Shown: piece by piece, positions 1-9,293 of the stretch
Position numbering within the stretch: position 1 is the first letter of the stretch
Layout: the number at the start of each line of letters is the position of its first letter
NCBI GenBank assembly: GCA_021799185.1
Contig: JAJZAW010000002.1
Span: forward strand, 1 to 39,473
DNA: 39,473 nt
From: Thermoplasmata archaeon
GTDB taxonomy: Archaea > Thermoplasmatota > Thermoplasmata > Thermoplasmatales > Thermoplasmataceae
Direction: 5' to 3'
The notes under the pieces: model-generated
What the model saw: only the letters and a program-made list of their open reading frames with translations
Told to the model about the DNA's origin: nothing
The model's database searches: none
Position numbers and translations under genes: made by a program

Positions 1-1
1 A

Positions 2-1069
2 TACAACATTACCCATCTCACTTTGCCTGATGCTGCACATATTGACATGGCAAAAGACACTTTCTTATCCTGGAAATCTGAGGGAGTGCTCAGGCAGCCG
101 GATAAGCCGCTTCTGGTAATTGCAGATCAGACATACACCAGCAACGGCCACGCAAACAGGCTGACGGGCCTTATTGCCCTTGTTAAAATATTCCCGGATG
201 ATGGACAGGTGAAGCCGCATGAGCGAACATTTCCAGGTCCGGTTGAAGAGAGAATCCACATCATGAGTTTGCTCTCATCGCAGCTGGAACCCATCTATCT
301 TGCTGTGGAATCTGATGGAATTGAACAGACCCTCCGTGCCATAATATTAAACAGAAAGCCTGACCTTGTATTCATAGATAATGCGACGATCAACAACAGG
401 ATCTATTTCATTGATGATGCCCATAGCATAACGAATATCAGGGAATTGCTCAGGAATCATGATGCAATAGTTGCAGACGGCCACCACCGGCTTGCGGCCA
501 CCAGAAAGCTTGCAGAAACAACTACCGGATATGCACAGAATTTCTGGAGCAGCATCATGGCTTTCATCGTGCCACTTTCCAGTGAAGGGCTCATGGTTGC
601 CGGCATTCACCGGTACGTCAGAGCTGGCAGATCATTCTCTGATATAGCTGCTGAATTCGGGCCAGAAATGACTGTTGAAAATGTTGAGGGCCCTGATCCG
701 GAGGCGCCACTCAATATATATGACGGGAAATGGCACAGCTTAAGGCCTGATTCCCGCCACTGCCTCATAAACCCAAAGGACTGCCTCTCTCCTGTGCATA
801 TGCTGAACGCCCTTCTATTCAGGGACGCCATGCATTTCCAGGAGCAGGATTTCAGAGACAGAATACGCTACACCCATGACATTAAGGAAGCGATCTCTCA
901 GGTTGATGATGGAAATGCTGATTTCTCGGTTATAATGCCTGAATGGGACAGAATGAAGCTTCTAAGGCTCATTGAAAGCGAGGGTGTGCTTCCCCAGAAA
1001 TCCACCTACTTTTACCCCAAGATTTCATCCGGAATCACCCTCAACTGCATGGTGCAGCCTCAGGGCTGA
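2..1069 (+). CDS. DUF1015 family protein, 5'-truncated by the window edge
   Basis: The C-terminal part of a DUF1015 protein. The family hallmark ADGHHRLAATRK is visible near the middle, and the C-terminus carries the family's KSTYFYPK signature. The track starts at a TTG at base 23, but the frame is open back to base 2 and reads YNITHLTLPD, which matches the conserved family stretch before the track start. The true start therefore lies outside the window, and I estimate some 50-70 residues are missing from a family that is usually about 400 residues long. The role is not settled; as I recall, some DUF1015 members have been reported as free L-serine kinases, which I cannot verify for this protein. 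The stop overlaps the convergent gene on the other strand by 10 bases. Confidence 0.82.
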   Translation, partial: YNITHLTLPDAAHIDMAKDTFLSWKSEGVLRQPDKPLLVIADQTYTSNGHANRLTGLIALVKIFPDDGQVKPHERTFPGPVEERIHIMSLLSSQLEPIYLAVESDGIEQTLRAIILNRKPDLVFIDNATINNRIYFIDDAHSITNIRELLRNHDAIVADGHHRLAATRKLAETTTGYAQNFWSSIMAFIVPLSSEGLMVAGIHRYVRAGRSFSDIAAEFGPEMTVENVEGPDPEAPLNIYDGKWHSLRPDSRHCLINPKDCLSPVHMLNALLFRDAMHFQEQDFRDRIRYTHDIKEAISQVDDGNADFSVIMPEWDRMKLLRLIESEGVLPQKSTYFYPKISSGITLNCMVQPQG

Positions 1070-3564
1070 TTGCTTCCTGCCTTCCGCCTGGCAGACATTA
1101 TTTTTCTGTACCAGCGGTACTCCAGAGGAATATCAATGAGAATCAGGGCGATTGGTATAAGATCAAAGAAGTAGATTCCCGGAATCAACTGGTATACCAG
1201 GATGTGCGCCCCGCTTGCATAGGCAATTATTGCTGCAGAATTGTACTCAAGATTGTTTATGGTAGAGAATACGTCCGGATATGGAACCACTATGGTTGGA
1301 TCGGTATAGGCATAGGAGAAGTTATGGCCATCCAGAACGTATGATACCATTGGAGGGGGCATCACATAGGCCCCAGGATTTTTGAAGCTAAGCTCATAGC
1401 TGAATCCTGCAGGGGACGAGCCAAGTGATGGCTGCGAAAAGTTGGCGCTTCCCCTGACAAGTGTAACAAGGCCCGGATAATCCTGTATGACGGCATATTC
1501 GCTGATGCTGAAATTTTTCAGGTTGCTGGCGCTCTGTGAGGATATGGTGGTGTTAACCATTGCAACAGTTCCATTTAACATTCTGTAGGTGATAGAAATG
1601 TTCAAATCTGCTGGGAATGTAGCATCCGTTTCAAAACGAAGGCTGCCGGTATTGATGTGCGATGTGTAATTTATGGGGTCTGGCGTTGACGTGCCAATTG
1701 CTGATACCGGAATATCCTGGTAGCTGGAATAGGATGAATAATTATAATCCAGAGACCCGGAAGTGGCATTCTCTTCAGGATATGCAAAGGTAAGGCCATA
1801 AACTGTTGAATTGGACGGGAATGTCATGGTAGTGTTGGATCCCATTATCTCAGCGGCATTTATGATCTGCCTGTATGGAGGGGAATGAAATACATTTCCC
1901 TTCTGGAATATGCCCCCGGCAAAAACAATGCTTGACCCGAGAAGTTTGCTTGCATTTCCGATTCCAACGCTTCCTGAAATCAGATGGGCCACCTCTGTAG
2001 AATTCACATAGCCCGAAACAAATAGCGAGCTTTCTGTAGAGTTAGGGTTAGCGCCCGGCACAAGATATCCGCTTTTCAGGCCGTTCATGAACATGGGAAA
2101 GGAACCGGTGGACGGAATGTATGGAGAAATGCTTCTGAGAAGATCGTAACTTGTGCGGGCATTTGCTGAACCTGCACCGTAAAGATAAAGAGTGGCATTT
2201 GTCGAAACATTTGAGATGAAGTTTCCGGGAAGGGTAAAAGAGGCAAGTAGGCTAACCCCTGAATCATTCAGGAATGATGATATTGATGATGCTTCACGGG
2301 TTGCCACCGCCACAGTACTGTTGTAGGAACCGGGGAAATCTTCCACTATGGTTACAGGTGGAATCAGATTCAGATACCTGTTGAATTCACCGCCTATTCC
2401 TGATGAGGTGGAAAATGACTGGGAAAGACCGAAAAGGTTATCTGATTCTAATGCCCCGGCAAGATCTGTCAGATTTGCGGAAACTGCAATCATGGTAAAA
2501 ATTGAGGAATTTCTCTGGGCGTCCCCGGCCCAGCCAGGAAATGTGGTTGAATTTGTCTTCTGAAGGTAGCCATAAACATTATACGTATCACCGTAAGCAC
2601 CAACCACGCCGGCTGCATAATTTATCCCGGAAATATTTGAAAGATTCAGCTGTGCCTGTGAATCTGAGTTAATGCCGGAGATGTAGTGTGAGGGGAGCGG
2701 AGACATGAATAAGGGGGATGCACTGCCAAGAAGCATTGACATTTTCCCGGTGCTGTCAGGAGCAGCATACCGGGCATGGTAAGACCCATCGCCGCCCTGG
2801 AGCACGGGCACCAGGGATGCAACCAAAAGCGCTGCTACAACTACAACTACAATAACTGTGCCAGAGGCTTTTTTCTTCTTTCCCTTCCCCCATGATGGGT
2901 CCAGTATCCGGTTTGCATACTTCCCTACAATGCCTGAAACAACCACAAACAGGACGAAATTAGCAATTATGTATGGAATAAAGAGGAGGAACACCCTTTC
3001 AACAACATGGTATATAGATCCACCGCCAGGAAGTCCCTGAGTCACAACGGAGGGATTAATGCTGAGGCCCCCGGGAGAAAGTGAACCTGATATGACAGAT
3101 ATGGCAGATACAAACCGGCCTATAATTGGCTCAGTCAGGATACTGTACAGGTTGGTTCCCTGGGGCGGTGCCAGTGATCCAGAAGAAAGGGACTGGATCA
3201 GCCCGGTGCCACCGGTGAGGCTGAAACTGCCTGCTCCGCCAAATGAGATGAATAATGACGCAAGGGCAAGCCCCATTATGCCAGATACTGTGACATACAC
3301 TGCTATGGCAGCACCAACAGCTTTGCGGCCTTTTCGCGAACCTATTCCAACTATGATGCCAAGAAGTACCCAGGCTCCAATGAGTACGGGCCAGTGAAGC
3401 GGGTCGCCCATGAAGAGGAACATGAGCCCCATGACAATTACCAGGCCTGACCCGAAATATGGTGTGAGCCAGTGAAGCAGTGCAGAATAGTAAGCTGAAA
3501 GGGAATAATAGCCCAGTACCACGGCAGCAGTAACGCCAAGAATGTATCCGGTCAATTTCCCCAT
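1060..3564 (-). CDS. giant multipass membrane protein with large extracellular domain
   Basis: About 834 residues from the ATG at 3564. The track's GTG at 3606 adds 14 residues; I prefer the ATG because a weak TATA-like element (AAATATGG) lies about 26 bp upstream of it, and none suits the GTG. The N-terminal 270 residues hold about six hydrophobic segments. The next roughly 530 residues are hydrophilic, rich in Ser, Thr and Asn, and packed with N-x-S/T sequons (for example NNTS-, NSTV- and NYSS-like motifs). One last membrane segment sits near the C-terminus, before a basic tail (YRWYRK...RRK). This looks like an N-glycosylated surface protein of a wall-less or S-layer-type archaeon. I do not recognise the family. 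The stop overlaps the convergent DUF1015 gene by 10 bases. Confidence 0.75.
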   Translation of the reverse strand: MGKLTGYILGVTAAVVLGYYSLSAYYSALLHWLTPYFGSGLVIVMGLMFLFMGDPLHWPVLIGAWVLLGIIVGIGSRKGRKAVGAAIAVYVTVSGIMGLALASLFISFGGAGSFSLTGGTGLIQSLSSGSLAPPQGTNLYSILTEPIIGRFVSAISVISGSLSPGGLSINPSVVTQGLPGGGSIYHVVERVFLLFIPYIIANFVLFVVVSGIVGKYANRILDPSWGKGKKKKASGTVIVVVVVAALLVASLVPVLQGGDGSYHARYAAPDSTGKMSMLLGSASPLFMSPLPSHYISGINSDSQAQLNLSNISGINYAAGVVGAYGDTYNVYGYLQKTNSTTFPGWAGDAQRNSSIFTMIAVSANLTDLAGALESDNLFGLSQSFSTSSGIGGEFNRYLNLIPPVTIVEDFPGSYNSTVAVATREASSISSFLNDSGVSLLASFTLPGNFISNVSTNATLYLYGAGSANARTSYDLLRSISPYIPSTGSFPMFMNGLKSGYLVPGANPNSTESSLFVSGYVNSTEVAHLISGSVGIGNASKLLGSSIVFAGGIFQKGNVFHSPPYRQIINAAEIMGSNTTMTFPSNSTVYGLTFAYPEENATSGSLDYNYSSYSSYQDIPVSAIGTSTPDPINYTSHINTGSLRFETDATFPADLNISITYRMLNGTVAMVNTTISSQSASNLKNFSISEYAVIQDYPGLVTLVRGSANFSQPSLGSSPAGFSYELSFKNPGAYVMPPPMVSYVLDGHNFSYAYTDPTIVVPYPDVFSTINNLEYNSAAIIAYASGAHILVYQLIPGIYFFDLIPIALILIDIPLEYRWYRKIMSARRKAGSNQP

Positions 3565-3766
3565 AAAAAAATATATGTATGTCCATATTTCAATTTGACG
3601 GTTCACTGCAAATTTGATTTGCCTTGGTTCGTGATTTCTGAAACGTGATCATATTGATTGAGTAAAAGGCTATCAGTGCAATTTCCTTCCAAATGTGTTT
3701 TTCTTTCCCCGGCATGATGGATAATCACTGGAATGCTTATTTATATTGAAGGCATAATAAGTGAAA

Positions 3767-4066
3767 ATGTCCGGGAGCTACTGGATCAGCGCCAGAAGCG
3801 CAGGGAAGGTCGTGGAGCAGAGGGTAAAGCAGATAGGGGTTGGTGACACGCTCAAGGTGGAGAGTTTCAAGCGGGACAGGTGGATCCAGTTCACCAGAAA
3901 CGGAGAGGATACATACAGCATTGTTGAGCATGGATTTGCCAGCGGTACCATTACTGTGAGCAGCGCGGAACTGAAAGGAGAGATCAGGCGACTGGTGGAA
4001 GTCGAATTCCCTCGCAGCAACCAGCTCAGGATTCACGTTGCCAGATCAGGAGAGGGCAGGGCATGA
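3767..4066 (+). CDS. small basic protein of unknown function
   Basis: About 99 residues, no membrane segment, with alternating beta-like stretches and many Arg and Lys residues. I do not recognise a family. The track starts at a GTG (3761), but an ATG two codons later (3767) lies about 24 bp from a TATA-like TTATTTATATT, fitting a leaderless start. It is followed after 59 bp by another small gene on the same strand and may be co-transcribed with it. Confidence 0.55.
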   Translation: MSGSYWISARSAGKVVEQRVKQIGVGDTLKVESFKRDRWIQFTRNGEDTYSIVEHGFASGTITVSSAELKGEIRRLVEVEFPRSNQLRIHVARSGEGRA

Positions 4067-4125
4067 GCAGGAAAGTGAAGAACAGTTCCAGCAAAACTTT
4101 TCTACAATGATACACATAGTAACCT

Positions 4126-4500
4126 ATGGAAAAGGGAGTTGAAATAGCATTCCAGCTTAACAGCGGCAGTGAGGATGCAAGGGTAGCTCTTGCCCTGGCA
4201 GACCTGACAGGAAATTATTTCCTCAGGGATTTTGATCTTGACTGGAGGGTTTTTCATGTTACACTTGACGGACAGAAATATTTCAGGGTGCTATTCAGCG
4301 GAAGGAAGACAGGTACCCTTCACCCTGAAGTTCACAGGGAGATCAGGGAGAAGTTCGACTCAATGTCAAAATTGCCTTACAGTGAACTTATGCACATGTA
4401 TGAAGGGGAGTCCAAATCCAGTGAATTCAGGAAATGCAAAATAAAGGAGATACAGGAGGAATACGATCTCTGGCAGGATAAGTTCTGGCAGTATTTCTGA
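4126..4500 (+). CDS. hypothetical protein, 124 aa
   Basis: A soluble, charged 124-residue protein that I do not recognise. It begins with beta-rich sequence (VEIAFQLNSG) and ends in an acidic/aromatic helix (EEYDLWQDKFWQYF). It starts at a plain ATG, lies 59 bp after the preceding small gene on the same strand, and its stop codon ends exactly one base before the stop of the convergent gene at 4501. This tight tail-to-tail packing supports both being real genes. Confidence 0.55.
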   Translation: MEKGVEIAFQLNSGSEDARVALALADLTGNYFLRDFDLDWRVFHVTLDGQKYFRVLFSGRKTGTLHPEVHREIREKFDSMSKLPYSELMHMYEGESKSSEFRKCKIKEIQEEYDLWQDKFWQYF

Positions 4501-5064
4501 CTACCTTCTTGCCTCTATTTTCTTGCTCAGCACATCCAGCGTTTCCTTTATGTCCCGGATATCCTTTGATATTTTTGGTATGGTTTCCATATAAATTCTT
4601 TCCAGGCGCTCTATTTTCGCCATGAGTATTTCTGCACCCTTGCTGGGAAGCACAATTGATCCCGGGTCAACCTTCTCGTCCGCAAGCTGAGGCGTTTCTG
4701 TCTCCTGCGAACCGGCATCAGCAGTTCCAACGAGGCTCGGGTTGAGTATCTGGTAATCCCTTGCTGAAACGAAATTTGAAAATATGTATTCGGATAGCTT
4801 CTGCCCCTTCTGAAGGGCGCGGTAGCATACCTGTGGATCAAGTGTTTCCCTCAGGCCGTTTGAATAGATTATTCTTATCTGCGCCCTGTCACAGAACGGG
4901 TAGTCGAATGTGTGAAGCTTTTCGTTGGCCTTGCTTTCGAGATCCTTGTAGATGCTGAAGGGAATCTTGTCCTTGAGCCTCTTTACCTCATTGGACAGAA
5001 GCAGGATACGGTTGAATCTATCAGCTTTCCCAATCTCATCCTTCAGGGAACCGTAGTCAACCAT
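4501..5064 (-). CDS. hypothetical protein with C-terminal coiled coil
   Basis: A 187-residue soluble protein in two parts: an N-terminal domain of about 110 residues with two Cys residues, a low-complexity acidic linker (about 112-130), and a C-terminal segment with heptad-like spacing (KIERLERIYMETIPKISKDI) that looks like a coiled coil. No family recognised. The ATG at 5064 is about 24 bp downstream of a TATA-like element on the minus strand (AGTATAAT), fitting a leaderless transcript. It is convergent with the 124-residue gene, with no bases between the stops. Confidence 0.6.
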   Translation of the reverse strand: MVDYGSLKDEIGKADRFNRILLLSNEVKRLKDKIPFSIYKDLESKANEKLHTFDYPFCDRAQIRIIYSNGLRETLDPQVCYRALQKGQKLSEYIFSNFVSARDYQILNPSLVGTADAGSQETETPQLADEKVDPGSIVLPSKGAEILMAKIERLERIYMETIPKISKDIRDIKETLDVLSKKIEARR

Positions 5065-5201
5065 GTTTCTGTCATTCGTACTATTATACTAAAAACTTTG
5101 CACTGAACGTGCTGCAGGAAAAAGGCAGAATCTCGGCTTTTTTCACTGTAAATTAAGGGTATCATCGCCAAATGATATCATCACACGAAGCGGTGGAATG
5201 C

Positions 5202-6053
5202 TCATATGATATTCCCTGAACCGCGTTTCTTCACTGCAGAATTTATGTCGTCAGGGTTAAATCCCGCCGGCAGACCCTTTCCTCCAACATAGTCAAACAG
5301 AATAAGCTTCAGAACGTTCAGGTAGGTGTAGTTCAGAATCAGTCCGAAGGCAATCACTGCAGCGCCAAGAATTATTATGGAAACGGCCGCCAGTGCAGGC
5401 AGAAATGAAATCAGAACAATACCCGCTATGAAGGCAGCAAAGCCTGCCAGAACAATGCATATTGTATACAGATCCACATAGGCAACACCACCGAATGTTT
5501 CGCCGAAATTTCTCCTTATGGTTGAGACACTGTGCTGCACCGCTTCAATGGGTGTACATTTGTAATCCAGTATGGCCGGGACTGCAAAAAAAGTGGCAAC
5601 GGCAATGGCGAATGCACCCATGGTGCCGATCACCATCTGACCAACTCCCCTGAATCTTGATTCTATTAGCCTGAGAAGCATAATGACTACTGTATAGAAG
5701 AGAGACCATTCCATTGCCTGCTTTCTGTATCCCCACGCCTCTGACAGAGCTTTCCTGAACCATATGGGCGAGCCTGAAACTGATGCACGGAATGCTATTA
5801 GCAAGGCCAGAAGTATGAGAGTTGAGAAAAATCCCGTGAGGATGTAGACAAGAACTATGGCTGCAAAAATGATAACATCAATATTTCCTGAACTTACAGG
5901 AACAGAAAGAAGAAGCGTCCCGAATATGATGGCAAAGACAGCGAAGGAAACCAGTCCTGAGAAAACGGGATAAATAAATAGGCCCCTGTCACGGGAAACA
6001 GCCTTCCTGACTGATCGGGCAAGTCTCCATCCAGCCCTGAGGCGTTCAAACAT
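5202..6053 (-). CDS. integral membrane protein, DUF6159-like
   Basis: A 283-residue polytopic membrane protein with about six hydrophobic segments. The N-terminus (RLRAGWRLARSVRKAVSRDRGLFIYPVFSG) resembles the opening of DUF6159 proteins, where a basic amphipathic start is followed by a 'D..L..FP..SG'-like motif. No catalytic motif is visible, and function is unknown. A TATA-like AAATATTTTT lies about 28 bp upstream of the ATG. The gene stands alone between convergent and co-directional neighbours. Confidence 0.65.
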   Translation of the reverse strand: MFERLRAGWRLARSVRKAVSRDRGLFIYPVFSGLVSFAVFAIIFGTLLLSVPVSSGNIDVIIFAAIVLVYILTGFFSTLILLALLIAFRASVSGSPIWFRKALSEAWGYRKQAMEWSLFYTVVIMLLRLIESRFRGVGQMVIGTMGAFAIAVATFFAVPAILDYKCTPIEAVQHSVSTIRRNFGETFGGVAYVDLYTICIVLAGFAAFIAGIVLISFLPALAAVSIIILGAAVIAFGLILNYTYLNVLKLILFDYVGGKGLPAGFNPDDINSAVKKRGSGNII

Positions 6054-6098
6054 AATACATTATCAGGATTGCATTGAAAAATATTTGTTTAGAGAAAT

Positions 6099-7769
6099 TT
6101 ATTGAATTTGGTCGTCTGCACGCTGCTCTATGTAGGGATCAGTCCATTCACGATGGCTGAACTGTTCCTTAAATCCGGAAAGCACTCCCCAAGGATAGAA
6201 TACGGCGATTGAAACAACCATGACAATCAGTGTTCCCCAAACGAATGGAATCATGCTTCCAATTGGCCCGTTATAGCCCAGAAAAGAAACCCTTGGCCCC
6301 ACGAAACCATCTGAACCTATGAGTGTCATTAGTGTCATATAGGCTATATACGCAACGTACCAGATGGCGTTCTTGGCGCCGATCTTTACCTTTCCCATGG
6401 CGCCGAATACTACAGATGCGGCTGCAACAAGCAGTACTGCATATGGTTCAGAGGGCCACCCGGTCCAGAAAACAATAAGTGAACTCAGGCCAACGGAAAG
6501 CGGTGCGAGCACCTTCATTCCCCGCACCATCTGTTCCGGGCGGGTAACTCCCTGCCTGCGGGTTACCATAAGTGCAATGGGGTTGACCACAAGCCCCAGG
6601 TATCCAGCAGCCGTGGCATCATCTATGAACGTATAAATGGAAGGATCAGGCGCAGTAACAAGGACCAGTATTGCACCGAGCACTGCAAATATTATGAGAG
6701 ACCATATTGGAACGGCGTGTTTCAAATCTATTTTCTTGAGCTTTTTGCTGATGAACCCTGAACGCCCCATTGCGAACAGAACCCTTGTCCCGCTGCCAAG
6801 ATAAATGTAACCGGTGACAAATGGGGTCAGGAGTCCAGTAATGAGCGCGGCTATGAGTATATACAGTATATTCGTGTTCCCGGCAAAGGTAAAGAATGGA
6901 TTTGTTTTGTCAGCCACAGCGTTATAAAGCCCCAGAAAGTTTCCAGGAGAAATGTTGAATGTGCTCCAGTGAAAACCCATGAGCACGGCGAAAGCAATGG
7001 ATATGTAAATCAGCGATTCCACCACAACAGTCAATATAATTGCCTTGGGAATCTTCTCCTTGAGTTTTGTTTCCTCTGCAAGATCCGGTATAACCCTGAT
7101 TGAACCAAAATCGTACATGGCAAATGGCATGATGCCCAGGACCGATACTCCCCCATATGGGAGGAAACCGTAAGCATACAGATTCTGGTAATTGAATACT
7201 GCACCAATAAGGCCGATGACCAGTGAGAGATAGAAGAATAACTTGACTATCCCTATTTTCAGGGTTGAGTTCCCGAACCTTTTTATGCCAAAGTAATTGA
7301 AGGGCACAAATGCCAGCAGCAGCGCTGCTCCCAGAAGCACACCTATTGTTGTGGGATGCCCCAGCGCATTTATGAAAGCATCCTTGAAAAAGTAATCCAT
7401 CCCATAAAGGATTGCCACAACCTCGATGGGTGGTATGAAAATATACCACACAAGGTCTGAGAACGCATTGATGATGTTTGTCCACCTGCCGTGCGTGTAT
7501 ATGGAATACCTTGTCGGGCCGCCAGCTTCAGGGTAAACACGGCTCAGCTCCATGTATGTGAAGCCTACCAGCGAATAAATGAAGGCACCAAAGACAAATG
7601 CAAGTATGGCACCCGGTCCGGCAAACCCCACCATCTCAATGGTTCCAAATAAGGCCCCATTGCCAAGTGCTCCCACAACACCGATCATGACCAGTTGTGG
7701 AAAGGTAAGTTCCCTTCTCAGCTTCTGTCTTCTGGGTCTCTGTTTTGGTTGATCTGATATGTTGTCCAT
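6099..7769 (-). CDS. APC superfamily amino acid permease
   Basis: A 12-TM-type amino acid/polyamine/organocation permease, which takes up amino acids or related amines across the plasma membrane by cation symport or exchange. The first helix holds the glycine-rich family motif (VGALGNGALFGTIEMVGFAGPGA), followed by the conserved second-helix region (YMELSRVYPEAGGPTRY). The C-terminus is a short hydrophilic tail. The track start at 7820 adds 17 residues. I choose the ATG at 7769 because a strong TATA box (TTATAAAT on the minus strand) lies about 27 bp upstream of it, giving a leaderless message. The substrate cannot be told from sequence. Confidence 0.85.
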   Translation of the reverse strand: MDNISDQPKQRPRRQKLRRELTFPQLVMIGVVGALGNGALFGTIEMVGFAGPGAILAFVFGAFIYSLVGFTYMELSRVYPEAGGPTRYSIYTHGRWTNIINAFSDLVWYIFIPPIEVVAILYGMDYFFKDAFINALGHPTTIGVLLGAALLLAFVPFNYFGIKRFGNSTLKIGIVKLFFYLSLVIGLIGAVFNYQNLYAYGFLPYGGVSVLGIMPFAMYDFGSIRVIPDLAEETKLKEKIPKAIILTVVVESLIYISIAFAVLMGFHWSTFNISPGNFLGLYNAVADKTNPFFTFAGNTNILYILIAALITGLLTPFVTGYIYLGSGTRVLFAMGRSGFISKKLKKIDLKHAVPIWSLIIFAVLGAILVLVTAPDPSIYTFIDDATAAGYLGLVVNPIALMVTRRQGVTRPEQMVRGMKVLAPLSVGLSSLIVFWTGWPSEPYAVLLVAAASVVFGAMGKVKIGAKNAIWYVAYIAYMTLMTLIGSDGFVGPRVSFLGYNGPIGSMIPFVWGTLIVMVVSIAVFYPWGVLSGFKEQFSHREWTDPYIEQRADDQIQ

Positions 7770-8119
7770 GATATTCATTAGCCGCCATATGTTATAAATT
7801 TTTTTAAAATTCGCATGCAAACAATTTAATAGTTGTAGCTCATGTTGCGACTTACATAGAATATTATCAAATGAATTGAATATGTGTATTGATATATAAA
7901 CTGATTATCAACATTTCAATGATATGTAATGTAGTGGCGTGACGCTGCAAATGTAAACATGTAGTTATATGGAATAAATGTGTGTAGAATATGTGCATGA
8001 AATTACTCAGCGAAATTATCAAACTTGTTTGCTTAATTTTTATGTGATGCCCATTATTCCAAATTTTTGCACCTATACCAAAGCCTAAATCAGAATACAA
8101 ATTGGGGTATGGAAACATT
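7770..8119. other. AT-rich divergent intergenic region
   Basis: About 350 bp between the divergently transcribed permease and AhpD-like genes. It is strongly AT-rich. It holds the permease TATA box near 7793-7798 and, at 7937-7945, a small GCGT-G-ACGC dyad that stands out against the AT-rich background. I see no convincing ORF. The minus-strand ORF in the track that crosses into the next gene is an antisense shadow of it. Confidence 0.5.
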
Positions 8120-8458
8120 ATGGGCTCCATAGAACTGTTAAAACAGGTATCTGAAACAATGGGATATGCAGGAAACATCAAACCGCAGATCCAGAAAGCA
8201 TTTGTGGATTTCAACAAGGCTGTAATCGCCCCGGGAAGCCTGAGTTCAAAGACCAAGGAACTCATTGCCATAGCAACTTCACTCACAGGTACGTGCGAAT
8301 GGTGCATAACATATCATACAAAGATGGCACTTGACATGGGTGCAACGGTTGACGAAATCATTGAGGCATCCTATGTTGCGGTTCTCATGGGAGGGGCGCC
8401 GGCTCTTATGCATATGTCACTGGTTCATGATGCAATAGAGTCCTTCTCAAAGGATTAA
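8120..8458 (+). CDS. carboxymuconolactone decarboxylase / AhpD-like protein
   Basis: A 112-residue all-helical protein of the CMD/AhpD family. The redox motif CEWCITYH (a C-x2-C followed three residues on by His) is the AhpD-type peroxidase or disulfide-relay active site. It is followed by the family's typical helix (GATVDEIIEASYVAVLMGGAPAL). Such proteins reduce peroxides or peroxiredoxin-like partners in the cytoplasm. The track's TTG start at 8102 would add six residues. I use the ATG at 8120 because it opens the family's usual N-terminus. A DUF302 gene follows 23 bp downstream on the same strand, so a small redox or stress operon is plausible. Confidence 0.85.
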   Translation: MGSIELLKQVSETMGYAGNIKPQIQKAFVDFNKAVIAPGSLSSKTKELIAIATSLTGTCEWCITYHTKMALDMGATVDEIIEASYVAVLMGGAPALMHMSLVHDAIESFSKD

Positions 8459-8481
8459 TCCTCTATCAAATTATTAATTCC

Positions 8482-8883
8482 ATGAGTGAATACAGAATAA
8501 TGAGCGAATACAGTTACCACCGTACAGTGAAAATGAGCGCCGACAAGTGCTTTTTAAAAATTTCATCCAAGGTTAAGGAAATCGGTTTTGTTCTTCTTTC
8601 ATATGTGGACATGCAGGAAATAATGAAAAAGAATTTTTCCGATGAATTTCACCCATATTATATACTTGAGGTGTGCAAACCTGCAGCTGCCCGTGAAATG
8701 ATTGGAATGAATGAGGAATATGGCCTATTTCTCCCATGCAAAATTGTCATTACAGAACGGAATGGTGCAACCGAGCTGATGCTCGCCAGAGTCTCCAGGC
8801 AATCTGGAGATTATTTATCTGCAGATCCTGGAGTTGCAAGAAAATACGAGGATGAGCTTACAGGGATGCTTGAAGAGATCTGA
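8482..8883 (+). CDS. DUF302 family protein
   Basis: A 133-residue DUF302 protein. Family features seen are an early 'GFVLLSYVDMQEIM' beta-helix element, the central ILEVCKPAAAREM motif and the LPCKIVITE strand. The function of DUF302 is not firmly known; it is a small alpha/beta fold often found near redox and sulfur genes. The first codons hold an 18-base tandem near-repeat, reading MSEYRIMSEYSY, so either ATG (8482 or 8500) could be the start. An AT-rich element (AATTATTAATT) immediately precedes the first. It lies 23 bp downstream of the AhpD-like gene. Confidence 0.75.
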   Translation: MSEYRIMSEYSYHRTVKMSADKCFLKISSKVKEIGFVLLSYVDMQEIMKKNFSDEFHPYYILEVCKPAAAREMIGMNEEYGLFLPCKIVITERNGATELMLARVSRQSGDYLSADPGVARKYEDELTGMLEEI

Positions 8884-8929
8884 TTTACCTTACAAGAAAT
8901 CTTTTTATTATGAGTGAATATGGGCCACA

Positions 8930-9274
8930 ATGAAACCAGCACATGGTATGCGCAATGTGGTGCTGGCTGTCACTGCGGTGATTGTGATCGCGGTGGTGGC
9001 ATATGGCGTGTTTCCATACGCCGTCTCTGCCAACATAAAGGACCTGAAACCTGATAGCACGGTCTATCTTTATGGAAATGTATCGGGAAGAATATCCTTA
9101 CTTTCCTTCAGCGGATTTGAACTCCACCAGGGAAACAATTCCGTGCTTGTTATATGGAATGGCACTCTTCCAGCAGTTGGAGAGAATGTGCTTGTTCACG
9201 GCACGGTCGGTCAGAAAAATCTCTTCGGGGTAACTTTTGTTCGGGCATCCAGCGTTTCCCAGTGGTATTTCTGA
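8930..9274 (+). CDS. membrane-anchored small beta-barrel (OB-fold-like) protein
   Basis: A 114-residue protein with one N-terminal membrane segment (about residues 8-32) and a roughly 80-residue outer domain. The spacing of strands (TVYLYGNVSGRI, NNSVLVIWNG, VGENVLVHGTV) resembles an OB-fold of the CcmE or nucleic-acid-binding-like type. I see no heme-binding His of the CcmE kind, so the cargo is unknown. A clear TATA element (TCTTTTTATTATG) lies about 25 bp before the ATG, giving a leaderless start. It ends just before the convergent methyltransferase gene. Confidence 0.55.
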   Translation: MKPAHGMRNVVLAVTAVIVIAVVAYGVFPYAVSANIKDLKPDSTVYLYGNVSGRISLLSFSGFELHQGNNSVLVIWNGTLPAVGENVLVHGTVGQKNLFGVTFVRASSVSQWYF

Positions 9275-9293
9275 TTGCACTTCAGTTTCTGCA

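Noticed and set aside
4063-4110. Short ORF of about 15 codons overlapping the end of the gene at 3767 (ATGA)
   Set aside because: Too short and without any promoter or conserved motif.
7867-8307. 146-codon minus-strand ORF
   Set aside because: Its N-terminal half is antisense to the AhpD-like gene, whose CxxC motif is clear; the rest is AT-rich spacer.
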